Shown: positions 6,794-13,138 of the stretch, piece after piece
How the letters are laid out: the number at the start of each line of letters is the position of its first letter
Numbering within the stretch: the stretch's first letter is position 1
Source of the DNA: Paracoccaceae bacterium
Lineage (GTDB): Bacteria; Pseudomonadota; Alphaproteobacteria; Rhodobacterales; Rhodobacteraceae
Assembly: GCA_016937725.1 (NCBI GenBank)
Contig: JAFGVZ010000225.1
Coordinates: 1-13,138 of the forward strand
Direction: 5' to 3'
Length of the DNA: 13,138 nt
The notes under the pieces: generated by a model
What the model saw: the letters and a program-made list of their open reading frames with translations, nothing else
Told to the model about the DNA's origin: nothing
Database searches by the model: none
Position numbers and translations under genes: made by a program

Positions 6794-7177
6794 ATGCCAA
6801 CCGAAAAAATTACCGCACTTCTGGATGATTGGAGTGCCGCGCTACAATCCTGCGACCCGGCCCGGATCACGGACCTTTATGCGCCCGATGCCGTGTTATT
6901 GCCGACGATCTCTTACCAGATCCGGCTCGACCCGGCCCAGATCCGGCGGTATTTCCGAAACATGATGCAGATGGGGCCGTCGGCGCGGTTTAACGAAGTG
7001 CATTCGCGCATCTTCGACAATATCGCGATCAATTCGGGTATATATACGTTCCGCCTGCATCGGGATGATGGCGCGCCCTACGACCTGATCTGCCGGTTTA
7101 CCTTCGTCTATAAACTGCTGGATGACGCCTGGAAAATTATCGAGCACCATTCTTCGACCATGCCCGATCAGCCCTGA
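6794..7177 (+). CDS. SnoaL/NTF2-like (DUF4440 or CaMKII-association type) protein
   Basis: A 127-aa single-domain protein of the NTF2-like superfamily: an N-terminal helix with WSAALQSCDPARITDLYAPDAVLLPT (13-38), then strands ending with FTFVYKLLDDAWKIIEHHSSTMP (102-124). The terminal W-x-I-x-x-HHSS motif is typical of the calcium/calmodulin kinase II association-like and SgcJ/EcaC-like groups. These are small cytoplasmic proteins, often dimers, with a cavity that can bind or convert small molecules; the ligand cannot be predicted. The ATG at 6794 has AGGACAG about 9 bases upstream. The gene diverges from the HNH gene across 87 bases that must hold both promoters; I see no convincing sigma-70 pair there. 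Its last 10 bases overlap the end of the convergent sulP gene. Confidence 0.85.
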   Translation: MPTEKITALLDDWSAALQSCDPARITDLYAPDAVLLPTISYQIRLDPAQIRRYFRNMMQMGPSARFNEVHSRIFDNIAINSGIYTFRLHRDDGAPYDLICRFTFVYKLLDDAWKIIEHHSSTMPDQP

Positions 7178-8817
7178 TTGTTAGCGCAGCTTTCGGCCAA
7201 GGCATCGTCCAGCGTATCGAAGAATTTCGGGCTTGCATGGTGGCCAAACTGGCTGCGCAGCACCTTGGCCACCTCTGGCGTGGCCCCGACCAAGGCAAGG
7301 CACCCGCCCTGCCGCTCCAGCTTGCGCGCCAGTCCCACCATGGATTGCGCGCCGGACGTGTCGACGAACGGCACACGCGACAGGTCCAGAACCAACATGC
7401 GCGGCATGTCTGAAATGCGGTCCAGCACCCGGCCCATCGTGGCCGCAGCCCCAAAGAAATAGGCGCCGCGCAAGCTGTAGACAACCACGTTTTCCGCCTG
7501 TTCGCGCGGGGCGGCGTCGGGCGGGGTGATCGGTTCCAGCTTGGCCGCTTCCGACATGCGCCGGATGAACACAGCCCCGCCAAGCGCCGTGCCTGCGATA
7601 ATGCCCTCGGTCAGGTCGCGGAACACCACCAACAGGAAGGTAATCAACAGCACCGCCGCATCCGCCCGGCTGACGCGCAGCAGGGTCAGGAACTCTTCCT
7701 TCTCGAACATGTTCCACGCCACCACGATCAGCACGCCCGCCAACCCCGCCAGAGGGATATGCACGGCCAAGGGTGCCGCCAGCAGCAACACAAGCGCCAC
7801 GAACACTGCGTGCAGCATGCCAGAAACCGGGCCACGGCTGCCCGCGCGCACATTGGTTGCCGTGCGCGCAATGGTCCCGGTCACGCAAAACCCGCCAAAC
7901 AGCGCAGAACCCATATTGGCCACGCCCTGCCCCAGCAATTCGGCGTTAGAGCGGTGTCGCTGACCGCTCATCCCATCGGCCACCACGGCCGAGAGAAGCG
8001 ATTCAATTGCACCTAACAGCGTAAACGCCACTGCAAAGGGCAGGGCATCCAACACGGCGGCCAAGGCAAAATCCGGCACCTGCGGCGCGGGCAGGCTGCG
8101 CGGCAGATCGCCAAACCGGTCGCCAATGGTTTCCACCGGGACACCCGCCCAAGCCAACACACCGCCTACCATGATGGCAATCAGCATCCCCGGCCAGCCG
8201 GGGCGATAGCGGCGCAGCACCAAGATCAGCGCGACCGTGGCCGCAGCCACCGCCGTTGTGGTCAGATCAACAGTGCCGCGTGCCTGCCAGAGCGCGGCCA
8301 GCTTGTGCAGAAATTCGGGCGGGGCGGCCTCGTCCAGACGCAGGCCAAAGAAATCAGCCACTTGGCTTGTTGCGATGATCACCGCGATGCCCGACGTGAA
8401 ACCAACCGTCACCGGAAAGGGAATGAACTTGATGTAATCGCCCAGCCGCAAAAGGCCGATCACCATAAGCAGGATGCCCGACAGGAACGTGGCCAAGATC
8501 AGCCCGTCCACCCCGATTTGCAGGACCGTGCCGGCAACCAGCACGATGAACGCCCCGGCAGGCCCGCCGATCTGGTAGCGCGAGCCCCCCATCAGCGACA
8601 CAAGGAACCCGCCGACAATTGCCGTATACAAGCCCCGTTCCGGCCCCACGCCAGAGGCAATGGCAATCGCCATTGACAAGGGCAGTGCCACGATGGCCAC
8701 CGTCAGACCCGCAATCGCATCGGCGCGCAGATCGCCAAGGCTGTAGCCACCGCGCAGAGCGCTGATGCTCATGGGGCGCAAATCTTCTAGCAAGGTTGGG
8801 GTATCGGCGCTGGCCAT
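7168..8817 (-). CDS. SulP-family inorganic anion transporter with STAS domain
   Basis: An inner-membrane transporter of 549 aa in the SLC26/SulP family, whose bacterial members move sulfate, bicarbonate, dicarboxylates or other anions, often coupled to Na+ or H+. Residues 30-420 form the membrane domain, with the conserved helix-1 region DAIAGLTVAIVALPLSMAIA (33-52), IGGPAGAF (83-90) and the GFCVTGTIARTATNVRAG stretch (309-326). Residues 443-545 form a C-terminal STAS domain with the motif DTSGA (486-490), where S488 is at the position phosphorylated in anti-sigma-factor antagonists. Substrate is not predictable; no carbonic anhydrase or sulfur-assimilation gene is adjacent. The ATG at 8817 has GGAG 6 bases upstream; a GTG at 8823 would overlap that site. 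The gene is monocistronic and convergent with the SnoaL-like gene. Confidence 0.95.
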   Translation of the reverse strand: MASADTPTLLEDLRPMSISALRGGYSLGDLRADAIAGLTVAIVALPLSMAIAIASGVGPERGLYTAIVGGFLVSLMGGSRYQIGGPAGAFIVLVAGTVLQIGVDGLILATFLSGILLMVIGLLRLGDYIKFIPFPVTVGFTSGIAVIIATSQVADFFGLRLDEAAPPEFLHKLAALWQARGTVDLTTTAVAAATVALILVLRRYRPGWPGMLIAIMVGGVLAWAGVPVETIGDRFGDLPRSLPAPQVPDFALAAVLDALPFAVAFTLLGAIESLLSAVVADGMSGQRHRSNAELLGQGVANMGSALFGGFCVTGTIARTATNVRAGSRGPVSGMLHAVFVALVLLLAAPLAVHIPLAGLAGVLIVVAWNMFEKEEFLTLLRVSRADAAVLLITFLLVVFRDLTEGIIAGTALGGAVFIRRMSEAAKLEPITPPDAAPREQAENVVVYSLRGAYFFGAAATMGRVLDRISDMPRMLVLDLSRVPFVDTSGAQSMVGLARKLERQGGCLALVGATPEVAKVLRSQFGHHASPKFFDTLDDALAESCANNQG

Positions 8818-8833
8818 GGTCACTCCGCAACGT

Positions 8834-8850
8834 TTGGCGCGTTGTTTGCT
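8834..8850 (+). promoter_or_regulatory. Sigma-54-like -24/-12 sequence
   Basis: TTGGCGCGTTGTTTGCT matches the RpoN consensus YTGGCACGRNNNTTGCW at all but two positions. GG and GC have the required 10-base spacing. It faces right, so it would start a transcript about 200 bases before the 130-aa gene at 9066. No activator gene and no clear upstream activator site is visible, and it begins only 16 bases from the sulP start codon. It could be a chance match. Confidence 0.35.
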
Positions 8851-8969
8851 TTGCCCGGAGACTTGTCAAGGTGGCCGATTTGCTCAACTCAACGCAACCG
8901 TGACATTCTGAAACCTGCGGCCTGCCTTAAAAACACTCCATTCATGGCCTAGAGCGCTGGAAAATACGG

Positions 8970-9000
8970 TTTGGCCAAAAGCGCCTGCGGGCCGAGGCGC
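8970..9000. promoter_or_regulatory. Palindrome and hairpin in the sulP / 130-aa gene intergenic region
   Basis: A perfect 10-bp palindrome TTTGGCCAAA (8970-8979) is followed directly by a hairpin. The hairpin pairs GCGCCT (8981-8986) with AGGCGC (8995-9000) around an 8-base loop. Read on the minus strand, the hairpin is followed by TTTTGG and looks like a short terminator. Read on the plus strand, it would sit in the leader of the 130-aa gene. Apart from this and the sigma-54-like site, I see nothing in the 8818-9065 gap. Confidence 0.3.
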
Positions 9001-9065
9001 ATAAATCGCCTGTTAAAGAAATGCTGCGATGCTTGCGGCACTGTAATATGATGAAGGGCATGCCC

Positions 9066-9458
9066 ATGGTTGCAATCACCCGCTTAAGACCTGCCGAAGC
9101 CATTTCCGTGGATAGCGCAGTCATTGCCGCGTTGTTTCGCGCGCACGGGCCAGTCATGGCCGAAGATATGTTGATGGATCATGTTGCCGAACTGACAGAT
9201 CGCATCGGGTTTCTGGAAGACGCGAGTCAACGTTCGGGTCTTACATCTGCACTTGTCCGGGCTGGCGCGGACTTGGAAAGCCTCGGCGCACGTGCGGCGC
9301 GTATCGGGCTGACCTCTCTGGCAAATGCCTTGGCAGCTACGGCAGAGGCAGCGGCCACCGACAACCTGTCGGCGCTGCCGGCCTTGTGGGACAGGGTCAA
9401 GCGCATCGGGGACCAATCGCTCGTCATGCTTTGGGACATGCCACACTTGCGGATGTAA
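9066..9458 (+). CDS. Conserved hypothetical alpha-helical protein
   Basis: A 130-aa, probably all-helical cytoplasmic protein with no signal peptide or membrane segment. Residues 15-90 are helix-forming, with ALVRAGADLESLGARAARIGLTSLANAL resembling the helix of a histidine phosphotransfer (Hpt) domain but lacking the phospho-accepting histidine. The end, RIGDQSLVMLWDMPHLRM, resembles Rhodobacterales proteins I recall as uncharacterised; that memory is not verified here. The ATG at 9066 was chosen because AAGGG lies 7 bases upstream. In-frame ATGs at 9048, 9051 and 9060 are alternatives with poorer ribosome binding sites. It lies 90 bases upstream of the M17 peptidase gene on the same strand and may share a transcript with it. 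Confidence 0.75.
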   Translation: MVAITRLRPAEAISVDSAVIAALFRAHGPVMAEDMLMDHVAELTDRIGFLEDASQRSGLTSALVRAGADLESLGARAARIGLTSLANALAATAEAAATDNLSALPALWDRVKRIGDQSLVMLWDMPHLRM

Positions 9459-9514
9459 GCCCTACCCAAACCGCACCCGAAAAAGCCTGTGCACTTCCGC
9501 TAAAGGCTGCGTTA

Positions 9515-9530
9515 GTCTTTGTCCAAAGAC
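9515..9530 (+). promoter_or_regulatory. Perfect 7-bp dyad just before the M17 peptidase ribosome binding site
   Basis: GTCTTTG (9515-9521) and CAAAGAC (9524-9530) form a 16-base dyad with a 2-base centre. It ends 3 bases before the AAGGA (9534-9538) of the aminopeptidase gene. The compact symmetry fits a repressor operator better than an RNA hairpin, since a 2-base loop is strained. No regulator is identified. Confidence 0.35.
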
Positions 9531-9548
9531 CAGCAAGGACAGACAAGC

Positions 9549-10949
9549 ATGAGCATTCCGCAGCCCTTCCGCTTTGCCCCGGATACGCCAGACGCGATAG
9601 ACCTGCACTTGGTCGCCGCAGAGGACTTGGCGACCTGGCTTGGCACCCAAGCGCAGCACGTGCAAACATGGCTTACGGCAACCGGGTTCGCAGCCAAATC
9701 CGGGGAAATCGCACTCGTCCCGAATGACGCGGGCGGCTTGGCTTGCGCTGTCGTGGGGCACGGCACTTTGCGTGACCGCACGCGCGGGCGCTTCCTGTTC
9801 AGCGTCGCGCGGGCGCGCCTGCCCGCCAAATGCTACAAGCTGCACCACAACTTGCCGGCAGTGGCACTGGCCGAAGAAGCACTCGGCTGGCTGCTCGCTG
9901 GCTACAGCTACCGCGCTCACGCCCCCGCGCCGCAAACCGACATGGCGCACTTGGTGGCCCCCGACGGCGTCAATGCCGAGCAGCTTGAAATCATCGCCCA
10001 AGCAGAAGGGCTGACCCGCGACCTGATCAACACCCCGGCAAGCCAGATGGGCCCGCAAGAGCTGGAAGAGGCCACGCGCCAGCTTGCCGCCCGCTTCGGC
10101 GCCACGATGGAGGTCACCACGGGCGACGCGCTTTTGGCGCAGAACCTGCCACTGATCCATACGGTCGGGCGCGCCTCTGACCGCGCGCCGCGCTTGCTGG
10201 ACCTGCGCTGGGGTGCAACCGGGCCAAAGCTGACCCTTGTGGGCAAGGGCGTGTGCTTTGACACCGGTGGGCTGAACCTGAAGCCGGGCAGTTCCATGGG
10301 CCTGATGAAGAAAGATATGGGCGGGGCGGCAACCGTTCTGGGCCTTGCTCAGATGATCATGGCCTCTGGCTGGCCCGTGCAAATGCGGGTGCTGATCCCG
10401 GCGGTCGAAAACGCGGTCGCGGGCAATGCCATGCGCCCGGGCGATGTGCTGATGTCACGCAAGGGCCTGACGGTCGAGGTGAACAATACCGATGCCGAAG
10501 GCCGCCTTGTGCTGGCCGACGCGCTGGCACTTGCCAGCGAGGACGCGCCCGATGCGCTGATCTGCATGGCCACCCTGACAGGGGCGGCGCGCGTGGCACT
10601 GGGGGCAGATGTCGCGCCATTCTACACCCATGACAGCGCATTCGCGCAGGCTTTGATGGCTGCCAGCGCCCGCACCCGCGACCCGCTTTGGCAATTGCCG
10701 CTTCACCCCGCCTATGAAAGCCAGATCGAACCCGGCATTGCAGATCTGGACAACGCCCCCGCAGGCGGTATGGCCGGGTCGATCACGGCCGCCCTGTTTC
10801 TTGACCGCTTTGTCGAAGGCACGGCGCGATTTGCACATTTCGACATCTATGGCCACCAGCCCAGCGCCGCGCCCGCCCGGCCCAAAGGTGGCGTGGGCCA
10901 AGGCGCACGCGCGCTGTTCGCGGCCCTGCCGGATGTGCTTGGCCTGTGA
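9549..10949 (+). CDS. Leucyl aminopeptidase family protein (peptidase M17)
   Basis: A cytoplasmic dinuclear-metal aminopeptidase of 466 aa that removes N-terminal residues from peptides. The catalytic domain is complete: VGKGVCFDTGGLNLKP (231-246) gives K233 and D238 as metal ligands and K245 as the catalytic lysine. KKDMGGAA (254-261) gives D256. The family signature NTDAEGRL (313-320) gives D315, E317 and R319. The N-terminal 150 residues are divergent and shorter than in E. coli PepA (503 aa), so the gene is closer to the PepB-like alphaproteobacterial group; the name pepA is not justified. The ATG at 9549 has AAGGA about 10 bases upstream. Its stop overlaps the GTG start of the NlpC/P60 gene by 4 bases, so the two proteins are made together and probably act on the same peptides. 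Confidence 0.95.
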   Translation: MSIPQPFRFAPDTPDAIDLHLVAAEDLATWLGTQAQHVQTWLTATGFAAKSGEIALVPNDAGGLACAVVGHGTLRDRTRGRFLFSVARARLPAKCYKLHHNLPAVALAEEALGWLLAGYSYRAHAPAPQTDMAHLVAPDGVNAEQLEIIAQAEGLTRDLINTPASQMGPQELEEATRQLAARFGATMEVTTGDALLAQNLPLIHTVGRASDRAPRLLDLRWGATGPKLTLVGKGVCFDTGGLNLKPGSSMGLMKKDMGGAATVLGLAQMIMASGWPVQMRVLIPAVENAVAGNAMRPGDVLMSRKGLTVEVNNTDAEGRLVLADALALASEDAPDALICMATLTGAARVALGADVAPFYTHDSAFAQALMAASARTRDPLWQLPLHPAYESQIEPGIADLDNAPAGGMAGSITAALFLDRFVEGTARFAHFDIYGHQPSAAPARPKGGVGQGARALFAALPDVLGL

Positions 10950-11773
10950 GCGATCCGCGCCTGACCCCCTTTTCTGGCCGCGTCGCGCATGACAGTCTGC
11001 GCGGGCAAGTCGACGCCCCGGCCTTCACACAAGGCATAGCGGCCAGCGTTACCGCGCCCTTGGCCGAACTGCTCCGCCGCCCAAACGGGCCGCGCGACCG
11101 CCAGCTTTTAAGGGGTGCGCAGGTGCTCGAACTCGACCGGACAGAGGATATGACCTATGTCCTATGGGATGGCTATTGCGGCTGGCTCGACAGCCAAGCC
11201 TTGGGTCCTGCTTGCATCCCCACCCATTACGTGCACGCCCGCGCCACACATCTTTACACCCGGCCCGACCTGAAAAGCCCCGAGGCTGCGACGCTCTCAT
11301 TGGGCGCGCGCTTGGTCGTCACCGGGCAGACCGGTGCCTTTCTGCACATAAGCTGCGGGCGCTATGTGCCTGCCCCGCATGTCACACCGCTCGGCCAACC
11401 TGCCCCCGACCCGGTCGAAGTGGCAGAGTGGTTGCTTGGCACCCCTTACCTGTGGGGCGGCAACAGTCATGACGGGATAGATTGCTCTGGCCTTGTGCAA
11501 GTTGCGCTGCATCTTGCGGGGCGCCAGTGCCCCGCCGATAGCGACCTGCAACAGGCCGGCTTTGCCGCCTATGCCCTGCCGGATGGCACAGCGCCTGAAC
11601 GCGGTGATCTGCTGTTCTGGCGCGGGCATGTGGCTTGGGTGGCGGACCCAGACACTATCTTGCACGCCAATGCGCACAGTATGTCGGTAGCCTATGAAGG
11701 GCTGCGCGCCGCCATCGCACGCATTGCCCCCGAAAGCCCTGTGACCGCGCATATCCGCTTGCCAGCGGCGTGA
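10946..11773 (+). CDS. NlpC/P60 family (C40) cysteine peptidase
   Basis: A 275-aa peptidase with two predicted SH3-like segments (about 35-90 and 95-145) and a C-terminal NlpC/P60 domain (about 155-275). The catalytic cysteine is C180 in DGIDCSGLVQ; the histidine is H228 in RGHVAWV; the likely third polar residue is H240 in ILHANAH. YLWGGNS (168-174) is the usual start of the domain. The layout resembles YkfC-type γ-D-glutamyl-L-diamino-acid endopeptidases, which cut murein-derived peptides. There is no signal peptide, so a cytoplasmic role in recycling cell-wall peptides is inferred rather than wall remodelling. Translation starts at a GTG that overlaps the aminopeptidase stop (GTGA), with no good separate ribosome binding site, implying coupled synthesis. 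Confidence 0.93.
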   Translation: MSDPRLTPFSGRVAHDSLRGQVDAPAFTQGIAASVTAPLAELLRRPNGPRDRQLLRGAQVLELDRTEDMTYVLWDGYCGWLDSQALGPACIPTHYVHARATHLYTRPDLKSPEAATLSLGARLVVTGQTGAFLHISCGRYVPAPHVTPLGQPAPDPVEVAEWLLGTPYLWGGNSHDGIDCSGLVQVALHLAGRQCPADSDLQQAGFAAYALPDGTAPERGDLLFWRGHVAWVADPDTILHANAHSMSVAYEGLRAAIARIAPESPVTAHIRLPAA

Positions 11774-11816
11774 TCTTCATCTTGCCAAAAATACTCAAGA
11801 CACCCCGGAATCGGGG
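11773..11816. repeat. Intergenic element between convergent genes (probable Rhodobacteraceae repeat)
   Basis: The 52-base gap between the NlpC/P60 and hrpB stops holds CTTGCCAAAAATACTC (11781-11796), preceded by ATCTTCAT. A hairpin follows: CCCCG (11803-11807) with CGGGG (11812-11816) around GAAT. I recall this A-rich sequence (reverse complement GAGTATTTTTGGCAAG) next to GC hairpins in many Rhodobacteraceae intergenic regions. On the minus strand the hairpin is followed after a short gap by TTTTT, so it may end hrpB transcription. Only one copy is in this window, so repetition cannot be shown here. Confidence 0.5.
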
Positions 11817-11825
11817 CGCGCCACA

Positions 11826-13138
11826 CTAGCCTTTGCGCGGCTTCGCCCGCAAGGTGGGGTCGGCCTGAACCGGGTCTTCGGGCCAAGGGTGCTTGGGGTA
11901 TTGCCCGCGCATATCCTTGCGCACATCGGCGTAGCTGTTGGCCCAAAAGCCGGGCAGGTCGGTCGTTACCTGCACCGGGCGGCGCGCGGGCGACAGAAGC
12001 ACCAACCGTAGCGGCACCCGCCCCGGCCCGATGGTCGGATGGGTGGCTTGCCCGAACACTTCTTGCAAGCGCAGATGCACCTCGGGGGCATCGCCGGAAT
12101 AGTCAATGGGAATGCGATTGCCCAAGGGCGTGACGAAATGCGCGGGAGCCTGCTCGTCCAGCATCTGCGCCTGGGCCCAATCCAGCTGAGCGCGCAAAGC
12201 AGGCAGCAGGTCGAGCGCGCGCAGGTCTTCGGCGCTCCGCGCGCGGATCAGATAAGGGCCAAGCCAGTCTTCCAACCCGTCCAGCAAAACGGTGTCGGAC
12301 ATATCGGGCAGGTCGGCCCCTTGGGCCCGAAGCAGCATGACCCGCGCGACAAACCGGCGGGCAGCATCCGACAGCGGCAGGCCCAGATCGCGCAAGCCGT
12401 CGCAGGCGGCGGCAATTAACGCGCCCTCATCCGGGTCGCGCCAGTGGCGTTCCGCAAGCACCAAGGCCCCGAAACACTCGCGTTCGCGGGCGATGATCTT
12501 GCGGTCGCGTTTCGACCAGTCGCAGACGCGCTCCCAGCGGAAGCGATCGCCATACAATCCCCGCAGATCACTTTCTGCAATCGGGATCGCTTGGCGGATG
12601 CGCGCCTCGCGCGGGTCGCCATCTGTGTCGGTCACGACCAGCAAGCGGGTTTGGGCCAGCGGATCGCCCTCTGGCAGCGCGGCACCTTTGCCGCCCGACA
12701 AAATGTAGCGCGGGGCATCCCCCTTGCGGCGCAGGCCGATACGGTCGGGATAGGCGAGGGCCGCCATTTCGGCAGGGCCAAGCCCCGCGCTATCCCCGCC
12801 ATGACGTTTGATGCGGCGCAACGTCTCGCGCGCGCGCTCCAATGTCGGGCGGTGCACGTCGTAAGGGTGGCGGTCGCTGAATGCCTTGGCGTCGCGCAAC
12901 GCCTCCAGCCGCAGGGCCAAGTCCACCGGCGCCCCGCGCAGAACGTCGCCTTCGGACAGGATCGCGGCCATGGGGGCGGCACCCAGTCCCGCGATCAGCA
13001 TCATATGCGCCAAGCGCGGGTGCAGCGGCAGTGCCGCCATCGCGCGGCCATGCGCGGTAATGCGGCCCGCCCCGTCGAGCGCCCCCAGATCGGCCAAAAG
13101 CGCGCGGGCCTCTGCCAGCGCGCCCTCTGGTGGCGGGG
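11826..13138 (-). CDS. hrpB: ATP-dependent helicase HrpB, C-terminal half (truncated by window edge)
   Basis: The visible 436 codons run in frame from the right edge to a TAG at 11826. They cover the helicase-associated (HA2) region, starting with PPPEGALAEARALLADLGAL, GRITAHGRAMAALPLHPRLAHM and VLRGAPVDLALRLEALRD, and then the HrpB-specific C-terminal domain. That last domain shows HFVTPLGNRIPIDYSG, VHLRLQEVFGQ, VLLSPARRPVQVTTDLPGFW and VRKDMRGQYPKHPWPEDP, all hallmark HrpB segments. HrpB is a DEAH-box RNA helicase-like ATPase of about 800 residues; its cellular substrate is poorly defined. The DEAH motor motifs lie beyond the window, so whether the ATPase is intact cannot be judged. The gene converges on the NlpC/P60 gene with 52 bases between stops. 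Confidence 0.95.
   Translation of the reverse strand, partial: PPPEGALAEARALLADLGALDGAGRITAHGRAMAALPLHPRLAHMMLIAGLGAAPMAAILSEGDVLRGAPVDLALRLEALRDAKAFSDRHPYDVHRPTLERARETLRRIKRHGGDSAGLGPAEMAALAYPDRIGLRRKGDAPRYILSGGKGAALPEGDPLAQTRLLVVTDTDGDPREARIRQAIPIAESDLRGLYGDRFRWERVCDWSKRDRKIIARERECFGALVLAERHWRDPDEGALIAAACDGLRDLGLPLSDAARRFVARVMLLRAQGADLPDMSDTVLLDGLEDWLGPYLIRARSAEDLRALDLLPALRAQLDWAQAQMLDEQAPAHFVTPLGNRIPIDYSGDAPEVHLRLQEVFGQATHPTIGPGRVPLRLVLLSPARRPVQVTTDLPGFWANSYADVRKDMRGQYPKHPWPEDPVQADPTLRAKPRKG

Noticed and set aside
9462..10382. 306-codon minus-strand open frame opposite the M17 peptidase
   Set aside because: The sense strand carries the full set of M17 catalytic motifs, so this frame is a shadow.

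Overview
The window is a stretch of ordinary, gene-dense, high-GC bacterial chromosome. Protein styles and gene order point to an alphaproteobacterium, most likely Rhodobacterales (Roseobacter/Rhodobacter-like). The pointers are the hisC-tyrA-extensin order, the YgfZ, pirin and small HNH protein types, and a M17 peptidase coupled to an NlpC/P60 peptidase. This placement is judged from remembered family resemblance, not from a search. I see no rRNA, tRNA, CRISPR array, insertion sequence, integrase or phage gene, and no obvious island of foreign base composition.

Left block (150-6706), all on the minus strand. Read in the direction of transcription it runs: a small HNH protein; a 138-aa protein with one C-terminal membrane segment; pirin (with an inverted repeat in the space before it); YgfZ, a folate-binding Fe-S assembly factor; an EamA/DMT exporter; then hisC-tyrA-extensin. 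hisC and tyrA overlap by 4 bases (ATGA) and the extensin-like lipoprotein follows 8 bases later, so these three look like one operon. The hisC-tyrA pair fits the last steps of tyrosine and phenylalanine synthesis.

Middle (6794-9065). A plus-strand SnoaL/NTF2-like gene diverges from the HNH gene and converges, with a 10-base overlap, on a minus-strand SulP anion transporter with a C-terminal STAS domain. The roughly 250-base gap upstream of sulP is the largest non-coding stretch. It holds a sigma-54-like -24/-12 sequence, a TTTGGCCAAA palindrome and a 6-bp-stem hairpin.

Right block (9066-11773), plus strand: an alpha-helical 130-aa protein of unknown function, a leucyl aminopeptidase family (M17) enzyme, and an NlpC/P60 peptidase translationally coupled to it by a GTGA overlap. 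The two peptidases probably degrade peptides, perhaps cell-wall peptides, in the cytoplasm. They converge on the C-terminal half of an HrpB helicase (11826 to the right edge, minus strand, truncated by the window). The 52-base space between the convergent stops carries a sequence that I recall as frequent in Rhodobacteraceae genomes.

I did not find a convincing new multi-gene system. The points most worth checking are the coupled peptidase pair, the repeated intergenic element, the LysR-box-like dyad before pirin and the sigma-54-like site.
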